Notes: generated by a model not told the origin, from the sequence alone. Counted from the stretch's first letter, positions 37,854-47,588 are shown. The stretch: 64,000 bases of DNA from Flavobacterium sp. WV_118_3 (GCF_039778605.1 NZ_CP156060.1:3100001-3164000), one strand, 5' to 3'. Numbers and translations: made by a program.

Positions 37854-40005
37854 GATTGCTATAAAACAACACGATTTCAGTGACTGTGGCGCCACTTGTC
37901 TGGCATCAGTTGCCGAACACTATAACCTAAGTCTGCCAATCGCTCGTATCCGACAATACGCCAGTACGAGTCAAAAAGGAACTACCCTTTTGGGATTACG
38001 CGAAGCAGCTATTAAATTGGGGTTTCTTGCAAAAGGAGTAAAAGCTTCTTTCGACAGTATCAAAGACATTCCGCTTCCGGCAATTGCGCATGTGATCATT
38101 AAACATGAAGAACACGAATTTCCACATTATGTCGTGATTTACAAAGTAACCGATAAGTATATCCAGATCATGGACCCGGCTTCCGGAAAAATTGAAAAAA
38201 AATCACACGGGGAATTCAAGGAAATGTCCACCGAATATTTTCTGATCCTGATTCCGGATGAAGATATTTTTAAGGAACGAAACGAAAAAATATCCAACCT
38301 GAAACGCATTACGTTCTTATTAAAACCACATAAATACATCCTGATTCAGGCATTTATCGGCGCGGTCATCTACACTTTGCTCGGGTTTTCGATGTCTATC
38401 TACGTAGAAAAAATTACCGATTTCGTATTGGTTAGTGGCAACAAAAGTCTGTTAAACCTCATGAGTGTTATCGTTTTAGGCTGCATCCTGTTGCAATTTA
38501 CGTTTGGTGCCTTAAAGGATTTTTTCCTGCTGAAAACGAGCCAGCAACTGGATTCCCGCTTAATTCTGGGGTATTACAAGCATTTGTTCACCATGCCGCA
38601 AAAGTTCTTCGACACGATGCGTATCGGTGAAATTATGTCCCGGATTGGTGATGCCGTTAAAATTCGTTTGTTGATCAACGAAACAGCGCTAAGTGTATCG
38701 GTAAATATCCTGATCGTGATTTTCTCTTTTATCTTTATGTATACCTATTACTGGAAACTGGCCTTGATTGTTTCCCTGATTATTCCGGTTTATGTGATCA
38801 TATATTTTATCGTCAACAATCTGAATAAAAAAGCAGAACGTCAGGTGATGGAAAAAAATGCTATGTTGGAAGCACAATTAGTCGAGTCCATTAAAAATAT
38901 CGGAACCATAAAGCGGTTATCGTTGGAAGATTTCTCCAAAAATAAAACGGAATTGCGTTTTATTGATCTTCTAAAAAGTATTTACACTTCCGGTATTAAC
39001 AGTATTTTTTCAAGGGTCTCAACCGAGTTTGTATCGCGCATTTTTACTGTGATTTTGTTATGGGCCGGGACGCATTATGCTATCGACGGACAAATTACGC
39101 CGGGAGAATTGTTCTCGTTCTATTCGGTAATCGGCTATTTTACAGGTCCGGCTTCGCAGTTAATCGGAACCAATGTTCAGATTCAGAATGCCATGATTGC
39201 AGCCGATCGTTTGTTTGGTATCATGGATTTGGATACGGAAAAAACGGAAGCAACCATCAACCTCAATAAAAATAATCTGGGTGATATCGAATTCAAAAAT
39301 GTGGATTTCTCCTATGAAATCGGAAGAAATACTTTTAAAGAGCTGAATCTTACCATTCAAAAAGGAAAATTCACTGCGATTGTCGGGGAAAGTGGTAGTG
39401 GAAAAAGTACGATCGCTTCTCTGATTCAGAATATTTATCATCCAACCGACGGGAAGATTTCGGTAGGAAATTACGATCTGAAATATATTGCAAAAGACAG
39501 TATCAACAAATTGATCACTACCGTACCACAGAATGTGGAACTTTTTGACGGTTCGATTATCTCCAATATTGCGATTGGTGATCAAAATCCGGATATGGAA
39601 CGCATTATTGAAGTGAGTAAAAAAGTAGGGGCCTACGATTTTATCGAATCGTTACCAAACGGTTTTGATACCTATTTAGGGGAATTTGGCGCCAATTTAT
39701 CCGGTGGAGAACGCCAGCGTATTGCTTTTGCCAGAGCCTTATATAAAGATCCGGAAGTGATCATCCTGGACGAAGCCACATCCGCTCTGGATTCGGAATC
39801 GGAACTGGTAATCAAACGTTTAATTGATGATTTATCCAAACAGGGGAAAACAATTATTGTGATCGCACATAAACTACATTCCATAAAAAATGCCGATATT
39901 ATCATGGCGTTTAAAAAAGGGGAACTGATCGAAAACGGAACCCACGACGATTTACTAAACCAAAAAGGCTACTACTACAAAATGTGGCAAAACAATTTAA
40001 ACTAA
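37846..40005 (+). CDS. lanT: C39 peptidase-containing ABC exporter (PCAT)
   Basis: 719 residues. N-terminal C39 cysteine peptidase (1-140) with catalytic Cys14 (SDCGATCLASV), His94 (PHYVVIYKV) and Asp110 (IMDPASGK). Then six membrane helices (about 160-430) and an ABC ATPase with Walker [10 protein letters not shown] (514 on), signature LSGGERQRI and Walker B VIILDEATSALD. Such proteins cleave leaders after a GG motif and export the core. The dozens of GG precursors downstream are its evident substrates. No other exporter is present in the locus. Confidence 0.95.
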   Translation: MNKIAIKQHDFSDCGATCLASVAEHYNLSLPIARIRQYASTSQKGTTLLGLREAAIKLGFLAKGVKASFDSIKDIPLPAIAHVIIKHEEHEFPHYVVIYKVTDKYIQIMDPASGKIEKKSHGEFKEMSTEYFLILIPDEDIFKERNEKISNLKRITFLLKPHKYILIQAFIGAVIYTLLGFSMSIYVEKITDFVLVSGNKSLLNLMSVIVLGCILLQFTFGALKDFFLLKTSQQLDSRLILGYYKHLFTMPQKFFDTMRIGEIMSRIGDAVKIRLLINETALSVSVNILIVIFSFIFMYTYYWKLALIVSLIIPVYVIIYFIVNNLNKKAERQVMEKNAMLEAQLVESIKNIGTIKRLSLEDFSKNKTELRFIDLLKSIYTSGINSIFSRVSTEFVSRIFTVILLWAGTHYAIDGQITPGELFSFYSVIGYFTGPASQLIGTNVQIQNAMIAADRLFGIMDLDTEKTEATINLNKNNLGDIEFKNVDFSYEIGRNTFKELNLTIQKGKFTAIVGESGSGKSTIASLIQNIYHPTDGKISVGNYDLKYIAKDSINKLITTVPQNVELFDGSIISNIAIGDQNPDMERIIEVSKKVGAYDFIESLPNGFDTYLGEFGANLSGGERQRIAFARALYKDPEVIILDEATSALDSESELVIKRLIDDLSKQGKTIIVIAHKLHSIKNADIIMAFKKGELIENGTHDDLLNQKGYYYKMWQNNLN

Positions 40006-40026
40006 AAAACCCAAACCAACTATAGT

Positions 40027-43000
40027 ATGAAAAATTATTCTTTTGCTAATAAAGCTATCGTTAGAACGCCCCTTGAGCCGAAAAAAATGGATATCACCTG
40101 GGAAATGATCCAGGAGGTTTTTAAAAACCCTAAAAACCGTGAGGCTTTGTTTATCGGATCTCCGAGTATTTACAAAGCGCTGGAATTATGGGAAAAAGGA
40201 GAAGCTTTCCAGGATGAAAGCGATCTGAAAAACCTGAAAGGTTCGCTTTATAAATATACGTCCAGAATGTCGAACCGCTGTACGCCTTTCGGTATGTTTG
40301 CCCATGTATCGGCTATCGATATGGGACCGGAAACCAAAATTGATTTCGAAAACGCAACCATCAGTCGTTCTACCAAATACGATATGTACTTTTTGGGTAG
40401 TTTTATGCCGGTGATCACGAAAGATAATGCGATCCGAAATGTCCTGAAATATTTCCCGAACAATTCTATCTATACCGTTTTCGACAAATACCGTTATGTG
40501 GAATACTATTTTAAAAAGAACGCACGACTTCATAAAATATCGGAAGTTATGGCTACCGAATATCTGGATGTGATCCTGAAAAATGCAACGAACGGCGCCA
40601 CTATTTCCGAAATGGCTCAATATCTTATTTCGGACGACATTACCGAAAAAGATGCGGTTGCCTTTATCAATACCATTATCGACAGCCAGTTTTTGGTGAG
40701 TGAACTGGAATTTACATTAACTGGTGCGGATTATTTCGAAAAACTGATCACTATATTTAATGAGGATCGTTTTAATTTCCACGAAGCACAAGTGATCCGC
40801 GAACTGATCGTGAACTTAAAAGAAAAAATCAGCACGCTGGATGAAAAGGTATTTAACGATCCTGAAAAATATCAGGAAATTTATAGCTTGTTGAATCAGG
40901 AACTGGACGAAGTGGACGAATCTAAATTATTCCAGGTGGACGGTTACCGAAACCTGCCGAATGCCAGTCTGAGCAATAAGGTGCTTAAAAAGCTGCGCAA
41001 CGGTGTAACCGCTTTAAACAAATTACAACCAGTACACGAAAAAGGAAACCTAAAAGAATTCAAACGTAAATTCTCGGAGCGATACGAAGAATACGAACAA
41101 CCACTGATCAAGGTATTAGATCCGGATGTGGGAATCGGTTACGGAAAACAATCCGGTGCCAAAACACCATTGGTTGACGAATTAAATATTATTCCGAACT
41201 ATTCGAATCAGAAACAAGTGAATCTGAGCCCGGAACGCGCTTTCTTATTCCGAAAACTGATTCAGGCGACGCAATCCGGAACCAAAACCATTGCTTTAAC
41301 CGATGAGGAAATCAACCAGTTTGACGAAAAAGAACGTTTGTATCCGGACAGTTTCTCGGTTTTCTTTAATATGTTCCACGAAAACAACGAAGAGAAAATC
41401 GCCTTGTCCTATGTTAGCGGTCCTTCGGCTAATGGTCTTATCGGGCGTTTCGGTCACCTGAACGAAAATATTATGAACCTGTGTAACGAGATTTCCGAAA
41501 AAGAAAATGCGTTACATCCGGATAAAATTATTGCCGAAATTATCCACTTACCACAAGCCCGAACAGGTAATATCCTGTACCGCGGTTTCCAGAGAGACTA
41601 TGAAATTCCGTATCTGGGTAGTTCCTCTTTGGATCTGGACCACCAAATACTGGTTGATGATTTATATGTTTCAGTAAAAAACAACCGTATCATCCTGCGT
41701 TCGAAAAGACTGGGTAAAGAGGTTATTCCTCGCCTTGGAAATGCACATAACTTTAGCGCTAATGCTTTACCGATTTATCACTTCCTTTGCGACCTTCAAA
41801 ATCAGGAGTCTTCAGGAATCGGTTTCTCATGGAGTGATCTTCAAAACGATTTTGACTTTCTTCCGAGGTTGTCTTATAACGATATTATCTTATCGAGAGC
41901 GACCTGGAATTTGTCTGAAAAGGACATTAAATTCATTACTGGTTTAAAAGAGGAAAACGTGATCGAATCGGTGCGTGCTTTCCAACGCGAACGTCAAATC
42001 CCGGATGTGGTTGCTTTTGTACAGGGCGATAACGAAGTGGTGGTAAACTTTACTAACGATTTAAGCTGCAAAGTATTTGCCCTGATGTTAAAAGGGGAAC
42101 GTTTTATTCAATTAAAAGAGTTCTTGTTTAAAGACGATACCGTTACCGAAAACTATTGCAATGAGTTTATTGTTTCGGCCTACCGAAATGCGGAAGTGAA
42201 AAAAGAATCCAACAACAAGCACACCGAAGTCGTATCGGCCTATAAAACCAAATCGTTTGCAGAAGGTACTCCAAATGAGATTACTGCTATTCCGTCGTTC
42301 TCTATCGGTGAAGAATGGTTGTACTATAAATTCTATTGTGGTGAAAGAGCCGGTGAAGAACTTTTAAATCGCGCCATCAATCCTATTGTTGCCGAACTGG
42401 AAGCTAAAAACCTGATTCAAAAATGGTTTTTTATCCGCTATCATGATGCTTTAGGTCATCACTTACGCTTTCGCGTATTGTTAAACGACAAGCAACATTT
42501 TACGGAATGCATCAATAGCATTAAAAAACACGTTCAACCGTTTGAAAAGAACAATATCATCTGGAAAACCCAAACGGATACCTATCTGAGAGAATTACAA
42601 CGTTACGGTCATCTGGCAATTGCCGAAACCGAAAGTTTATTCCATTACGACAGTGAATGTACGTTGCGATTTTCCGATATGATCGAAGGCGATCAGGGCG
42701 AGAAAATCCGTTGGAAATTCTGTTTACTATCGATGCATTTCTTATTGGAAGACCTTGGCTTTAGCCTTAAAGATCGCGTGGAAATGCTTAAAGTGGCCAA
42801 AACGAGTTTCGGAAATGAGTTTAATCGTTCCGGTTCCGGCGACCTGAACAAACAGATCAACGAGATGTTTGCCAAAAACGAACGCGATATCGAATTGTTT
42901 ATGGATGAATCGCTAACCGATGCTATGTATGCACCGATATGGGATATCTTAAAGGAACGTTCGGCTAAAAATAGTACGATTTCACAACACCTTCAGGAAC

Positions 43001-43200
43001 TGGCACGGGAACAAAAACTGCCTACTTCTTTCGGTTCTATTGCTTTAAGCTACCTGCATATGATCTGTAACCGGGTATTTATCGCAAAACAACGCGTTCA
43101 CGAAATGGTGGTTTACGATTATCTGTATCGTTATTACAGCAAACAATTGTACACCTCGAAAGCTAAAAACACCGATTCCAAACAAGTTGAAATGCTATAA
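40027..43200 (+). CDS. lanB: LanB-type lantibiotic dehydratase, full length
   Basis: 1057 residues. The N-terminal glutamylation domain (about 1-700) shows KYTSRMSNRCTPFGMFAHVS (the R-x-x-x-R-x-TPFG block). The C-terminal elimination/SpaB_C domain starts at about residue 757 (SIGEEWLYYKFYCG) and includes WFFIRYHDALGHHLRFRVLL. LanB uses glutamyl-tRNA to glutamylate Ser/Thr in precursor peptides and eliminates glutamate to give dehydroalanine or dehydrobutyrine. Both domains are in one chain, unlike the split enzymes of some Bacteroidota clusters. Neighbouring hemA also uses glutamyl-tRNA, which is probably coincidence. Confidence 0.95.
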   Translation: MKNYSFANKAIVRTPLEPKKMDITWEMIQEVFKNPKNREALFIGSPSIYKALELWEKGEAFQDESDLKNLKGSLYKYTSRMSNRCTPFGMFAHVSAIDMGPETKIDFENATISRSTKYDMYFLGSFMPVITKDNAIRNVLKYFPNNSIYTVFDKYRYVEYYFKKNARLHKISEVMATEYLDVILKNATNGATISEMAQYLISDDITEKDAVAFINTIIDSQFLVSELEFTLTGADYFEKLITIFNEDRFNFHEAQVIRELIVNLKEKISTLDEKVFNDPEKYQEIYSLLNQELDEVDESKLFQVDGYRNLPNASLSNKVLKKLRNGVTALNKLQPVHEKGNLKEFKRKFSERYEEYEQPLIKVLDPDVGIGYGKQSGAKTPLVDELNIIPNYSNQKQVNLSPERAFLFRKLIQATQSGTKTIALTDEEINQFDEKERLYPDSFSVFFNMFHENNEEKIALSYVSGPSANGLIGRFGHLNENIMNLCNEISEKENALHPDKIIAEIIHLPQARTGNILYRGFQRDYEIPYLGSSSLDLDHQILVDDLYVSVKNNRIILRSKRLGKEVIPRLGNAHNFSANALPIYHFLCDLQNQESSGIGFSWSDLQNDFDFLPRLSYNDIILSRATWNLSEKDIKFITGLKEENVIESVRAFQRERQIPDVVAFVQGDNEVVVNFTNDLSCKVFALMLKGERFIQLKEFLFKDDTVTENYCNEFIVSAYRNAEVKKESNNKHTEVVSAYKTKSFAEGTPNEITAIPSFSIGEEWLYYKFYCGERAGEELLNRAINPIVAELEAKNLIQKWFFIRYHDALGHHLRFRVLLNDKQHFTECINSIKKHVQPFEKNNIIWKTQTDTYLRELQRYGHLAIAETESLFHYDSECTLRFSDMIEGDQGEKIRWKFCLLSMHFLLEDLGFSLKDRVEMLKVAKTSFGNEFNRSGSGDLNKQINEMFAKNERDIELFMDESLTDAMYAPIWDILKERSAKNSTISQHLQELAREQKLPTSFGSIALSYLHMICNRVFIAKQRVHEMVVYDYLYRYYSKQLYTSKAKNTDSKQVEML

Positions 43201-43203
43201 TTT

Positions 43204-44292
43204 ATGAGAGCCTTAGCTGTATTAAGTCCGTCATTATATGAAAAAACAGATGCCCGAAAAAGGCATCTGTTTGCTATCGATCAACATCAGATTCCACTTG
43301 GTTTTGTAACTGCCAATCCACCGGATTTTGATACAAACGCTACCACTACTGCCAATTATGTTTTGGTTCGTAAAACCAGTTTTTCACTAAACTACCGGGA
43401 TCTGGGCATTATTGAACAAGCCTGGAAAAAGGTACGCGATATGGAACAGGAAACGTTTTATCCTATCGGATCGGATTTTTGTGGTATTGTTGAAGAAGTG
43501 GGTTCAAATGTAACCACTTTACAAGTGGGCGACAAAGTAATCGGGAATAACTTCTTTCCGTATCCGGAAGATAATGCAATGCCAGGAATCCCTTCCAATC
43601 ATGCCAGTAGAGAATTTGAAATTTATCATCACGGTAAACTGATGAAAGTTCCAGACGAAATACCGGAAGAACAGGCCGGAAGTATGAGTATCGGAGCGCA
43701 AACCGCGGCAGCAATGATTCGCAAAGCGAATATCAAGGACGGTGATGTGGTTTTGGTGACTTCAGTAACTTCCAATACCTCTTTTTTCTTTTTAAACCTT
43801 CTAAAGGATAAAAACTGTACGGTGTACGGATTGTCCTATTCCGGAAAAAATACGGATACCGTAAAACGTCATTTTCCGTTTATCAAGGAAATTTTTTCTT
43901 TTAAAGACATGGTGTTCCCGGATCATTTGTATTTTGATGTGGTACTGGATGCTTTTGCCGATACCTATTTAACGGCACTATGCAGTCGTTTAAACTTCAA
44001 CGCACGCTATCTTACCTGCGGCGTCTATAACCAGTCGTCTGAAAAAATGAAAACGACTGAAAAAATAAATCTTACTACATTGATCGCCGATCTGATGTTC
44101 CGCAATGTGCAATTGATCGCCAACTGCCTCGGAACCGGTGAGGATCTTAAAAATGGCATTGATGGTTTTAAAAATGACACCCTGGTTATCGACCAGGTTT
44201 TTACCGACGAAAATGCCCTTACTTCATTTTTAGAAAAAACGTATAATTCGGAAGGAAACAAATTCGGGAAAGTTTCTTTTAAATATTCCTGA
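43204..44292 (+). CDS. Medium-chain dehydrogenase/reductase, possible LanJ-like tailoring enzyme
   Basis: 362 residues of the quinone-oxidoreductase/alcohol dehydrogenase superfamily. GroES-like half with SLNYRDLGII, PIGSDFCGIVEEVGSNVTTLQ and VGDKVIG; Rossmann half with GDVVLVTSVTSNTSFFFLNLL. The structural-zinc Cys cluster of classical ADHs is absent. It starts four bases after lanB, so it belongs to the pathway. LanJ_A enzymes, which reduce dehydro residues to D-amino acids, belong to the same superfamily; assigning that role here is inference. Followed by a strong terminator that closes the operon. Confidence 0.85.
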   Translation: MRALAVLSPSLYEKTDARKRHLFAIDQHQIPLGFVTANPPDFDTNATTTANYVLVRKTSFSLNYRDLGIIEQAWKKVRDMEQETFYPIGSDFCGIVEEVGSNVTTLQVGDKVIGNNFFPYPEDNAMPGIPSNHASREFEIYHHGKLMKVPDEIPEEQAGSMSIGAQTAAAMIRKANIKDGDVVLVTSVTSNTSFFFLNLLKDKNCTVYGLSYSGKNTDTVKRHFPFIKEIFSFKDMVFPDHLYFDVVLDAFADTYLTALCSRLNFNARYLTCGVYNQSSEKMKTTEKINLTTLIADLMFRNVQLIANCLGTGEDLKNGIDGFKNDTLVIDQVFTDENALTSFLEKTYNSEGNKFGKVSFKYS

Positions 44293-44316
44293 TACGTTCC
44301 TCCTCTCTTCTTCTTC

Positions 44317-44349
44317 AACCCCCATTAGTTGCTAATGGGGGTTTTCTTT
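44317..44349 (+). terminator. Strong intrinsic terminator of the lanB operon
   Basis: AACCCCCATTAG (44317-44328), loop TTG, CTAATGGGGGTT (44332-44343), then TTCTTTG: a perfect 12-base stem. Confidence 0.88.
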
Positions 44350-44474
44350 GTTCTAAAAACCGATCCGAGATTTCGATAATACAGCAATACTATATCCTAA
44401 AAAACGTATTATTGCTATTGTTGCTTTTATAGCTTCCTCCTGTGGTTTTTATTTTTACATAGCTGTGGAATATC

Positions 44475-44672
44475 CTAGTCTCTCGTTACGGTATGATAAT
44501 ACTGGGCAGTAGGTTTTTTGTTATATGTTATTTCCCAAAACCCGTGATCCAATTGCCATAAAGAACCTACTGAGAACGTTCCTCCATTTACTTGTTGCAA
44601 CTGATCCTTATTTAATATTACAATAGCTGTTTTATCGAAAACAAGCTTATTGTTTGATTTCTGCTTTTTCAT
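44475..44672 (-). CDS. Double-glycine RiPP precursor, unusual Cys-free aromatic core
   Basis: 65 residues. Leader with the locus signature (NKLVFDKTAIVILNKDQ then LQQVNGG, GG at 30-31). The 34-residue core begins TFSVGSLWQLDHGFWEITY and is rich in Trp/Tyr/His with several Thr/Ser and no Cys. It is the precursor nearest the modification operon and convergent with it. Confidence 0.8.
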   Translation of the reverse strand: MKKQKSNNKLVFDKTAIVILNKDQLQQVNGGTFSVGSLWQLDHGFWEITYNKKPTAQYYHTVTRD

Positions 44673-45272
44673 TCTAAATTATTGTATTTAAAATTATCCC
44701 TTACTCTATTTCAGGATTTTCAGGTTACTCCTGTCAGGACTTTACGCGCGCCAGTCCAATAGCTATTTTTAGTTAAAAAGGGATTGAAATCCTCTTTTAA
44801 CCGTTTTAATAACAGTACCGCCAATCGGCTGAAAAATCAAACCGTTTCTTCTTGTTTTAGGGGAAACTTTACAATTCAGACAAATTGTAAATAATCGTTG
44901 TTCCTTTTTTCTTAAAGGGGTGTATTCGTGTTTCATTTCAAAATTTGAAACTGTCTGTATTTGATTGGAGATTTTTAGACAGACATCAGGGGAGTTGTAT
45001 TCCATTTAACAGGGATACCTATGAGATATAAGAACTCTATTTCCTGTTTTGTGTTTTTGAAGTAGCTACTCATATTTAATAAAATACTTTCGCTACACAA
45101 AAACCCATCCGTTGCTGCTCTCGAAATGCCTTGATTGTATCGTCACATCTCTCCTTCATCAACACGGCAAAGAAATGTCGCTTTTTTGGCTTCCACAAAC
45201 AAACTCACCCTATTTTTATAAAAAACCGGTACACTTTTAACCAATTAAAAACCTAATTAACAGCAACTTAAT
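44673..45272. other. Non-coding stretch with a segment duplicated at 55.1 kb
   Basis: Apart from a doubtful frame at 44769-45005 (minus) there is no gene. Bases about 45048-45227 resemble about 55109-55285: both contain AGTAGCTACTCATATT, ATACTTTCGCTAC, AAACCCATCCGTT, TTCATCAAC and CCACAAACAAAC. Each copy lies just downstream of an AraC-type regulator gene. Confidence 0.7.
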
Positions 45273-45950
45273 TCAGATTGAAGTATGTTTCATTTTTTCT
45301 ATTTTTCTGATGTAAACTGCGGGTGAAACACCAGTAGCTACTTTAAAATATTTAGTAAAAGAATCCGGACTTTTATATCCGATCTCATCTGCTATCGCAC
45401 TTATCGAATAAGACCGAAGCCTTGAATTACTTTTTAATTCCGAAATGACATAATTAATTCGAAGCTCGTTAATATAATTGCTAAAGCTCTTCCCCAGTTC
45501 ATTGTTTACAATTCTGGACAGGTAAGCGGTATTTGTTTTTAATTTTTTAGCAACATTATGTAGGGTACAATCCTGACGCAGAAAATATTTTTGTTGTGCC
45601 AGTTTTTTTAATTTCTCAAGTATGTCCTTTATCCGTTCGTCCGTAATCGTAAATGTTGCATCATCCGGAAAATCTTTTCGACCATTGTTATTTTCAGAAA
45701 TAAACAATACGTTCTTCTGCTGTCCTTTTCTCAGTTCAAAATCATTAATCTTATTGAATAAAATCTGAAACTTTTCCTTATGCTCCTTTTCACTTTTACT
45801 GTACCAGTAATAACAAAAAACAAAAATGATTAAGACAATAACCAACAGTATACCCAATAAACAGAATATATATGTGGCTTCTAAAGTCGAAAAAAAAGTT
45901 ATTTTCAGAAACACCGTAAAACAAATGTTATTGTTTTCAAATACTACCAT
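45273..45950 (-). CDS. Truncated paralogue of the TPR-HTH regulator: membrane helix plus AraC domain
   Basis: 225 residues: a membrane helix (about 25-48), a linker with FNKINDFELRKGQ, and a C-terminal AraC-type DNA-binding domain (about 110-222). Its last ~115 residues are nearly identical to those of the 618-residue regulator at 55342-57198 (shared YFLRQDCTLHNVAKKLKTNT and ELRINYVI). The periplasmic TPR sensor of that protein is missing, so this copy has lost, or never had, the input domain. It is placed between the modification operon and the precursor array; array regulation is inferred. Confidence 0.85.
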   Translation of the reverse strand: MVVFENNNICFTVFLKITFFSTLEATYIFCLLGILLVIVLIIFVFCYYWYSKSEKEHKEKFQILFNKINDFELRKGQQKNVLFISENNNGRKDFPDDATFTITDERIKDILEKLKKLAQQKYFLRQDCTLHNVAKKLKTNTAYLSRIVNNELGKSFSNYINELRINYVISELKSNSRLRSYSISAIADEIGYKSPDSFTKYFKVATGVSPAVYIRKIEKMKHTSI

Positions 45951-46222
45951 ATTTAGCTTTTTTCAAGAAAACAAAAATAACCATTTGACTATCAGACCAC
46001 TAAAAAACAATTCAACTTTAACAAGTAGCTTATAAACATGATTTTGTATAACATATGATTTCTATTATGACTTACTTTCTATAAACTAGAATGGTTAAAA
46101 AAAAATTGAAAATAAACAACTTAAATACTGTTTATAATGCTAAAAAAATATTTTTTAAATCGTTATAATAATTACTCCTGGCAAACAGAATCTACTCTTC
46201 TTTTATTTGATTTAATGCCAAT

Positions 46223-46255
46223 AAAAAAGGCTATCTATTACAGATAGCCTTTTTT
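46223..46255 (-). terminator. Terminator at the 3' end of the precursor array
   Basis: AAAAAAGGCTATCT (46223-46236) pairs with AGATAGCCTTTTTT (46242-46255): a perfect 14-base stem. For the leftward array transcript it lies 16 bases beyond the last precursor stop. Confidence 0.88.
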
Positions 46256-46271
46256 ACGTCTGCTGTAAAAC

Positions 46272-46424
46272 TTATTCAGCCAGCAGGTAATAGGTCATTA
46301 CTCCTGAAGTACAAGGACACATATAAGGAGTGGTTCCACCATTCACATCGTGAAACGGATTGTCGTTTAATTTCGCTAATGCTCTTTTAGTAAAAACTAA
46401 TCCGGTTTCGCTTTGTGTTTTCAT
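46272..46424 (-). CDS. RiPP precursor with CPC core, last gene of the array
   Basis: 50 residues. Leader MKTQSETGLVFTKRALAKLN is more diverged than in the array copies but ends DVNGG. The 20-residue core starts TTPYMCPC and ends YYLLAE, with two Cys and three to four Thr/Ser. The in-frame extension to 46511 reads through the spacer and is not used. Confidence 0.88.
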   Translation of the reverse strand: MKTQSETGLVFTKRALAKLNDNPFHDVNGGTTPYMCPCTSGVMTYYLLAE

Positions 46425-46450
46425 AATTCTTTCGTTGTTGTTGTCTTGAA

Positions 46451-46612
46451 TTAGTCCAGTGCTTTGTCGATTGCGACATAAATTGAAAGGCCAATGATCA
46501 CTCCTACACATACCGGAGTCGTCCCACCGTTTACATCGTTTAATTGGTTGTCGTTTAGTTCTACTAATGAACTTTTAGCGAAAGCTAATTTGTTGGAAGT
46601 TTGTGTTTTCAT
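46451..46612 (-). CDS. Array precursor copy 1 (LSIYV type)
   Basis: 53 residues. Leader MKTQTSNK..., GG at 29-30, core TTPVCVGVIIGL then SIYVAIDKALD. One Cys and three hydroxy residues in the core. 28-base spacer upstream. Confidence 0.93.
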   Translation of the reverse strand: MKTQTSNKLAFAKSSLVELNDNQLNDVNGGTTPVCVGVIIGLSIYVAIDKALD

Positions 46613-46640
46613 AATTTTTGTGTTTTTTGTTGGTTAAAGA

Positions 46641-46802
46641 TTAGTCTAAAGCTTTGTCGATTGCGATGCTCATTGTTAGGCCGATGATTACTCCTACACA
46701 TACCGGAGTGGTTCCACCGTTTACATCGTTTAATTGGTTGTCGTTTAGTTCTACTAATGAACTTTTAGCGAAAGCTAATTTGTTGGAAGTTTGTGTTTTC
46801 AT
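46641..46802 (-). CDS. Array precursor copy 2 (LTMS type)
   Basis: 53 residues; leader MKTQTSNK..., core TTPVCVGVIIGL then TMSIAIDKALD; 28-base spacer upstream. Confidence 0.93.
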   Translation of the reverse strand: MKTQTSNKLAFAKSSLVELNDNQLNDVNGGTTPVCVGVIIGLTMSIAIDKALD

Positions 46803-46830
46803 AATTTTTGTGTTTTTTGTTGGTTAAGGA

Positions 46831-46992
46831 TTAGTCTAAAGCTTTGTCGATTGCGATGCTCATTGTTAGGCCAATGATCACTCCTACACATACCGGAGTG
46901 GTTCCACCGTTTACATCGTTTAATTGGTTGTCGTTTAGTTCTACTAATGAACTTTTAGCGAAAGCTAATTTGTTGGAAGTTTGTGTTTTCAT
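46831..46992 (-). CDS. Array precursor copy 3 (LTMS type)
   Basis: Same protein as copy 2 (TSNK leader, TMSIAIDKALD tail); 28-base spacer upstream. Confidence 0.93.
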   Translation of the reverse strand: MKTQTSNKLAFAKSSLVELNDNQLNDVNGGTTPVCVGVIIGLTMSIAIDKALD

Positions 46993-47020
46993 AATTTTTG
47001 TGTTTTTTGTTGGTTAAGGA

Positions 47021-47182
47021 TTAGTCTAAAGCTTTGTCGATTGCGATGCTCATTGTTAGGCCAATGATCACTCCTACACATACCGGAGTGGTTCCACCAT
47101 TTACATCGTTTAACTGGTTGTCGTTTAGTTCTACTAATGAACTTTTAGCGAAAGCTAATTTGTTGGAAGTTTGTGTTTTCAT
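47021..47182 (-). CDS. Array precursor copy 4 (LTMS type)
   Basis: Same protein as copies 2-3, differing only at silent bases around the GG and Leu codons; 28-base spacer upstream. Confidence 0.93.
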   Translation of the reverse strand: MKTQTSNKLAFAKSSLVELNDNQLNDVNGGTTPVCVGVIIGLTMSIAIDKALD

Positions 47183-47210
47183 AATTTTTGTGTTTTTTGT
47201 TGGTTAAAGA

Positions 47211-47372
47211 TTAGTCTAAAGCTTTGTCAATTGCGATGCTCATTGTTAGGCCGATGATCACTCCTACACATACCGGAGTCGTTCCACCGTTTACATCGTT
47301 TAATTGGTTGTCGTTTAGTTCTACTAATGAACTTTTAGCGAAAGCTAATTTGTTGGAAGTTTGCGTTTTCAT
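47211..47372 (-). CDS. Array precursor copy 5 (LTMS type)
   Basis: Same protein as copies 2-4, with a silent change in the Ile-Asp region (GTCAAT on the plus strand); 28-base spacer upstream. Confidence 0.93.
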   Translation of the reverse strand: MKTQTSNKLAFAKSSLVELNDNQLNDVNGGTTPVCVGVIIGLTMSIAIDKALD

Positions 47373-47400
47373 AATTTTTGTGTTTTTTGTTGGTTAAAGA

Positions 47401-47562
47401 TTAGTCTAAAGCTTTGTCGATTGCGACATAAATTGAAAGTCCGATGATTACTCCTACACATACCGGAGTGGTTCCACCATTTACATCATTTAATTGGTTG
47501 TCGTTTAGTTCTACTAATGAACTTTTAGCGAAAGCTAATTTGTTGGTAGTTTGCGTTTTCAT
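47401..47562 (-). CDS. Array precursor copy 6 (LSIYV type)
   Basis: Leader MKTQTTNK..., core TTPVCVGVIIGL then SIYVAIDKALD. First copy (from the left) followed by the 26-base spacer type. Confidence 0.93.
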   Translation of the reverse strand: MKTQTTNKLAFAKSSLVELNDNQLNDVNGGTTPVCVGVIIGLSIYVAIDKALD

Positions 47563-47588
47563 GTTTTTAAAGTTTTGTTGGTTAGAGA

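Noticed and set aside
44769..45005. 78-residue minus-strand ORF containing IGG near its C-terminus
   Set aside because: The leader signature (LxFxK...ELN) is absent and the composition is unlike the precursors; treated as chance or remnant.
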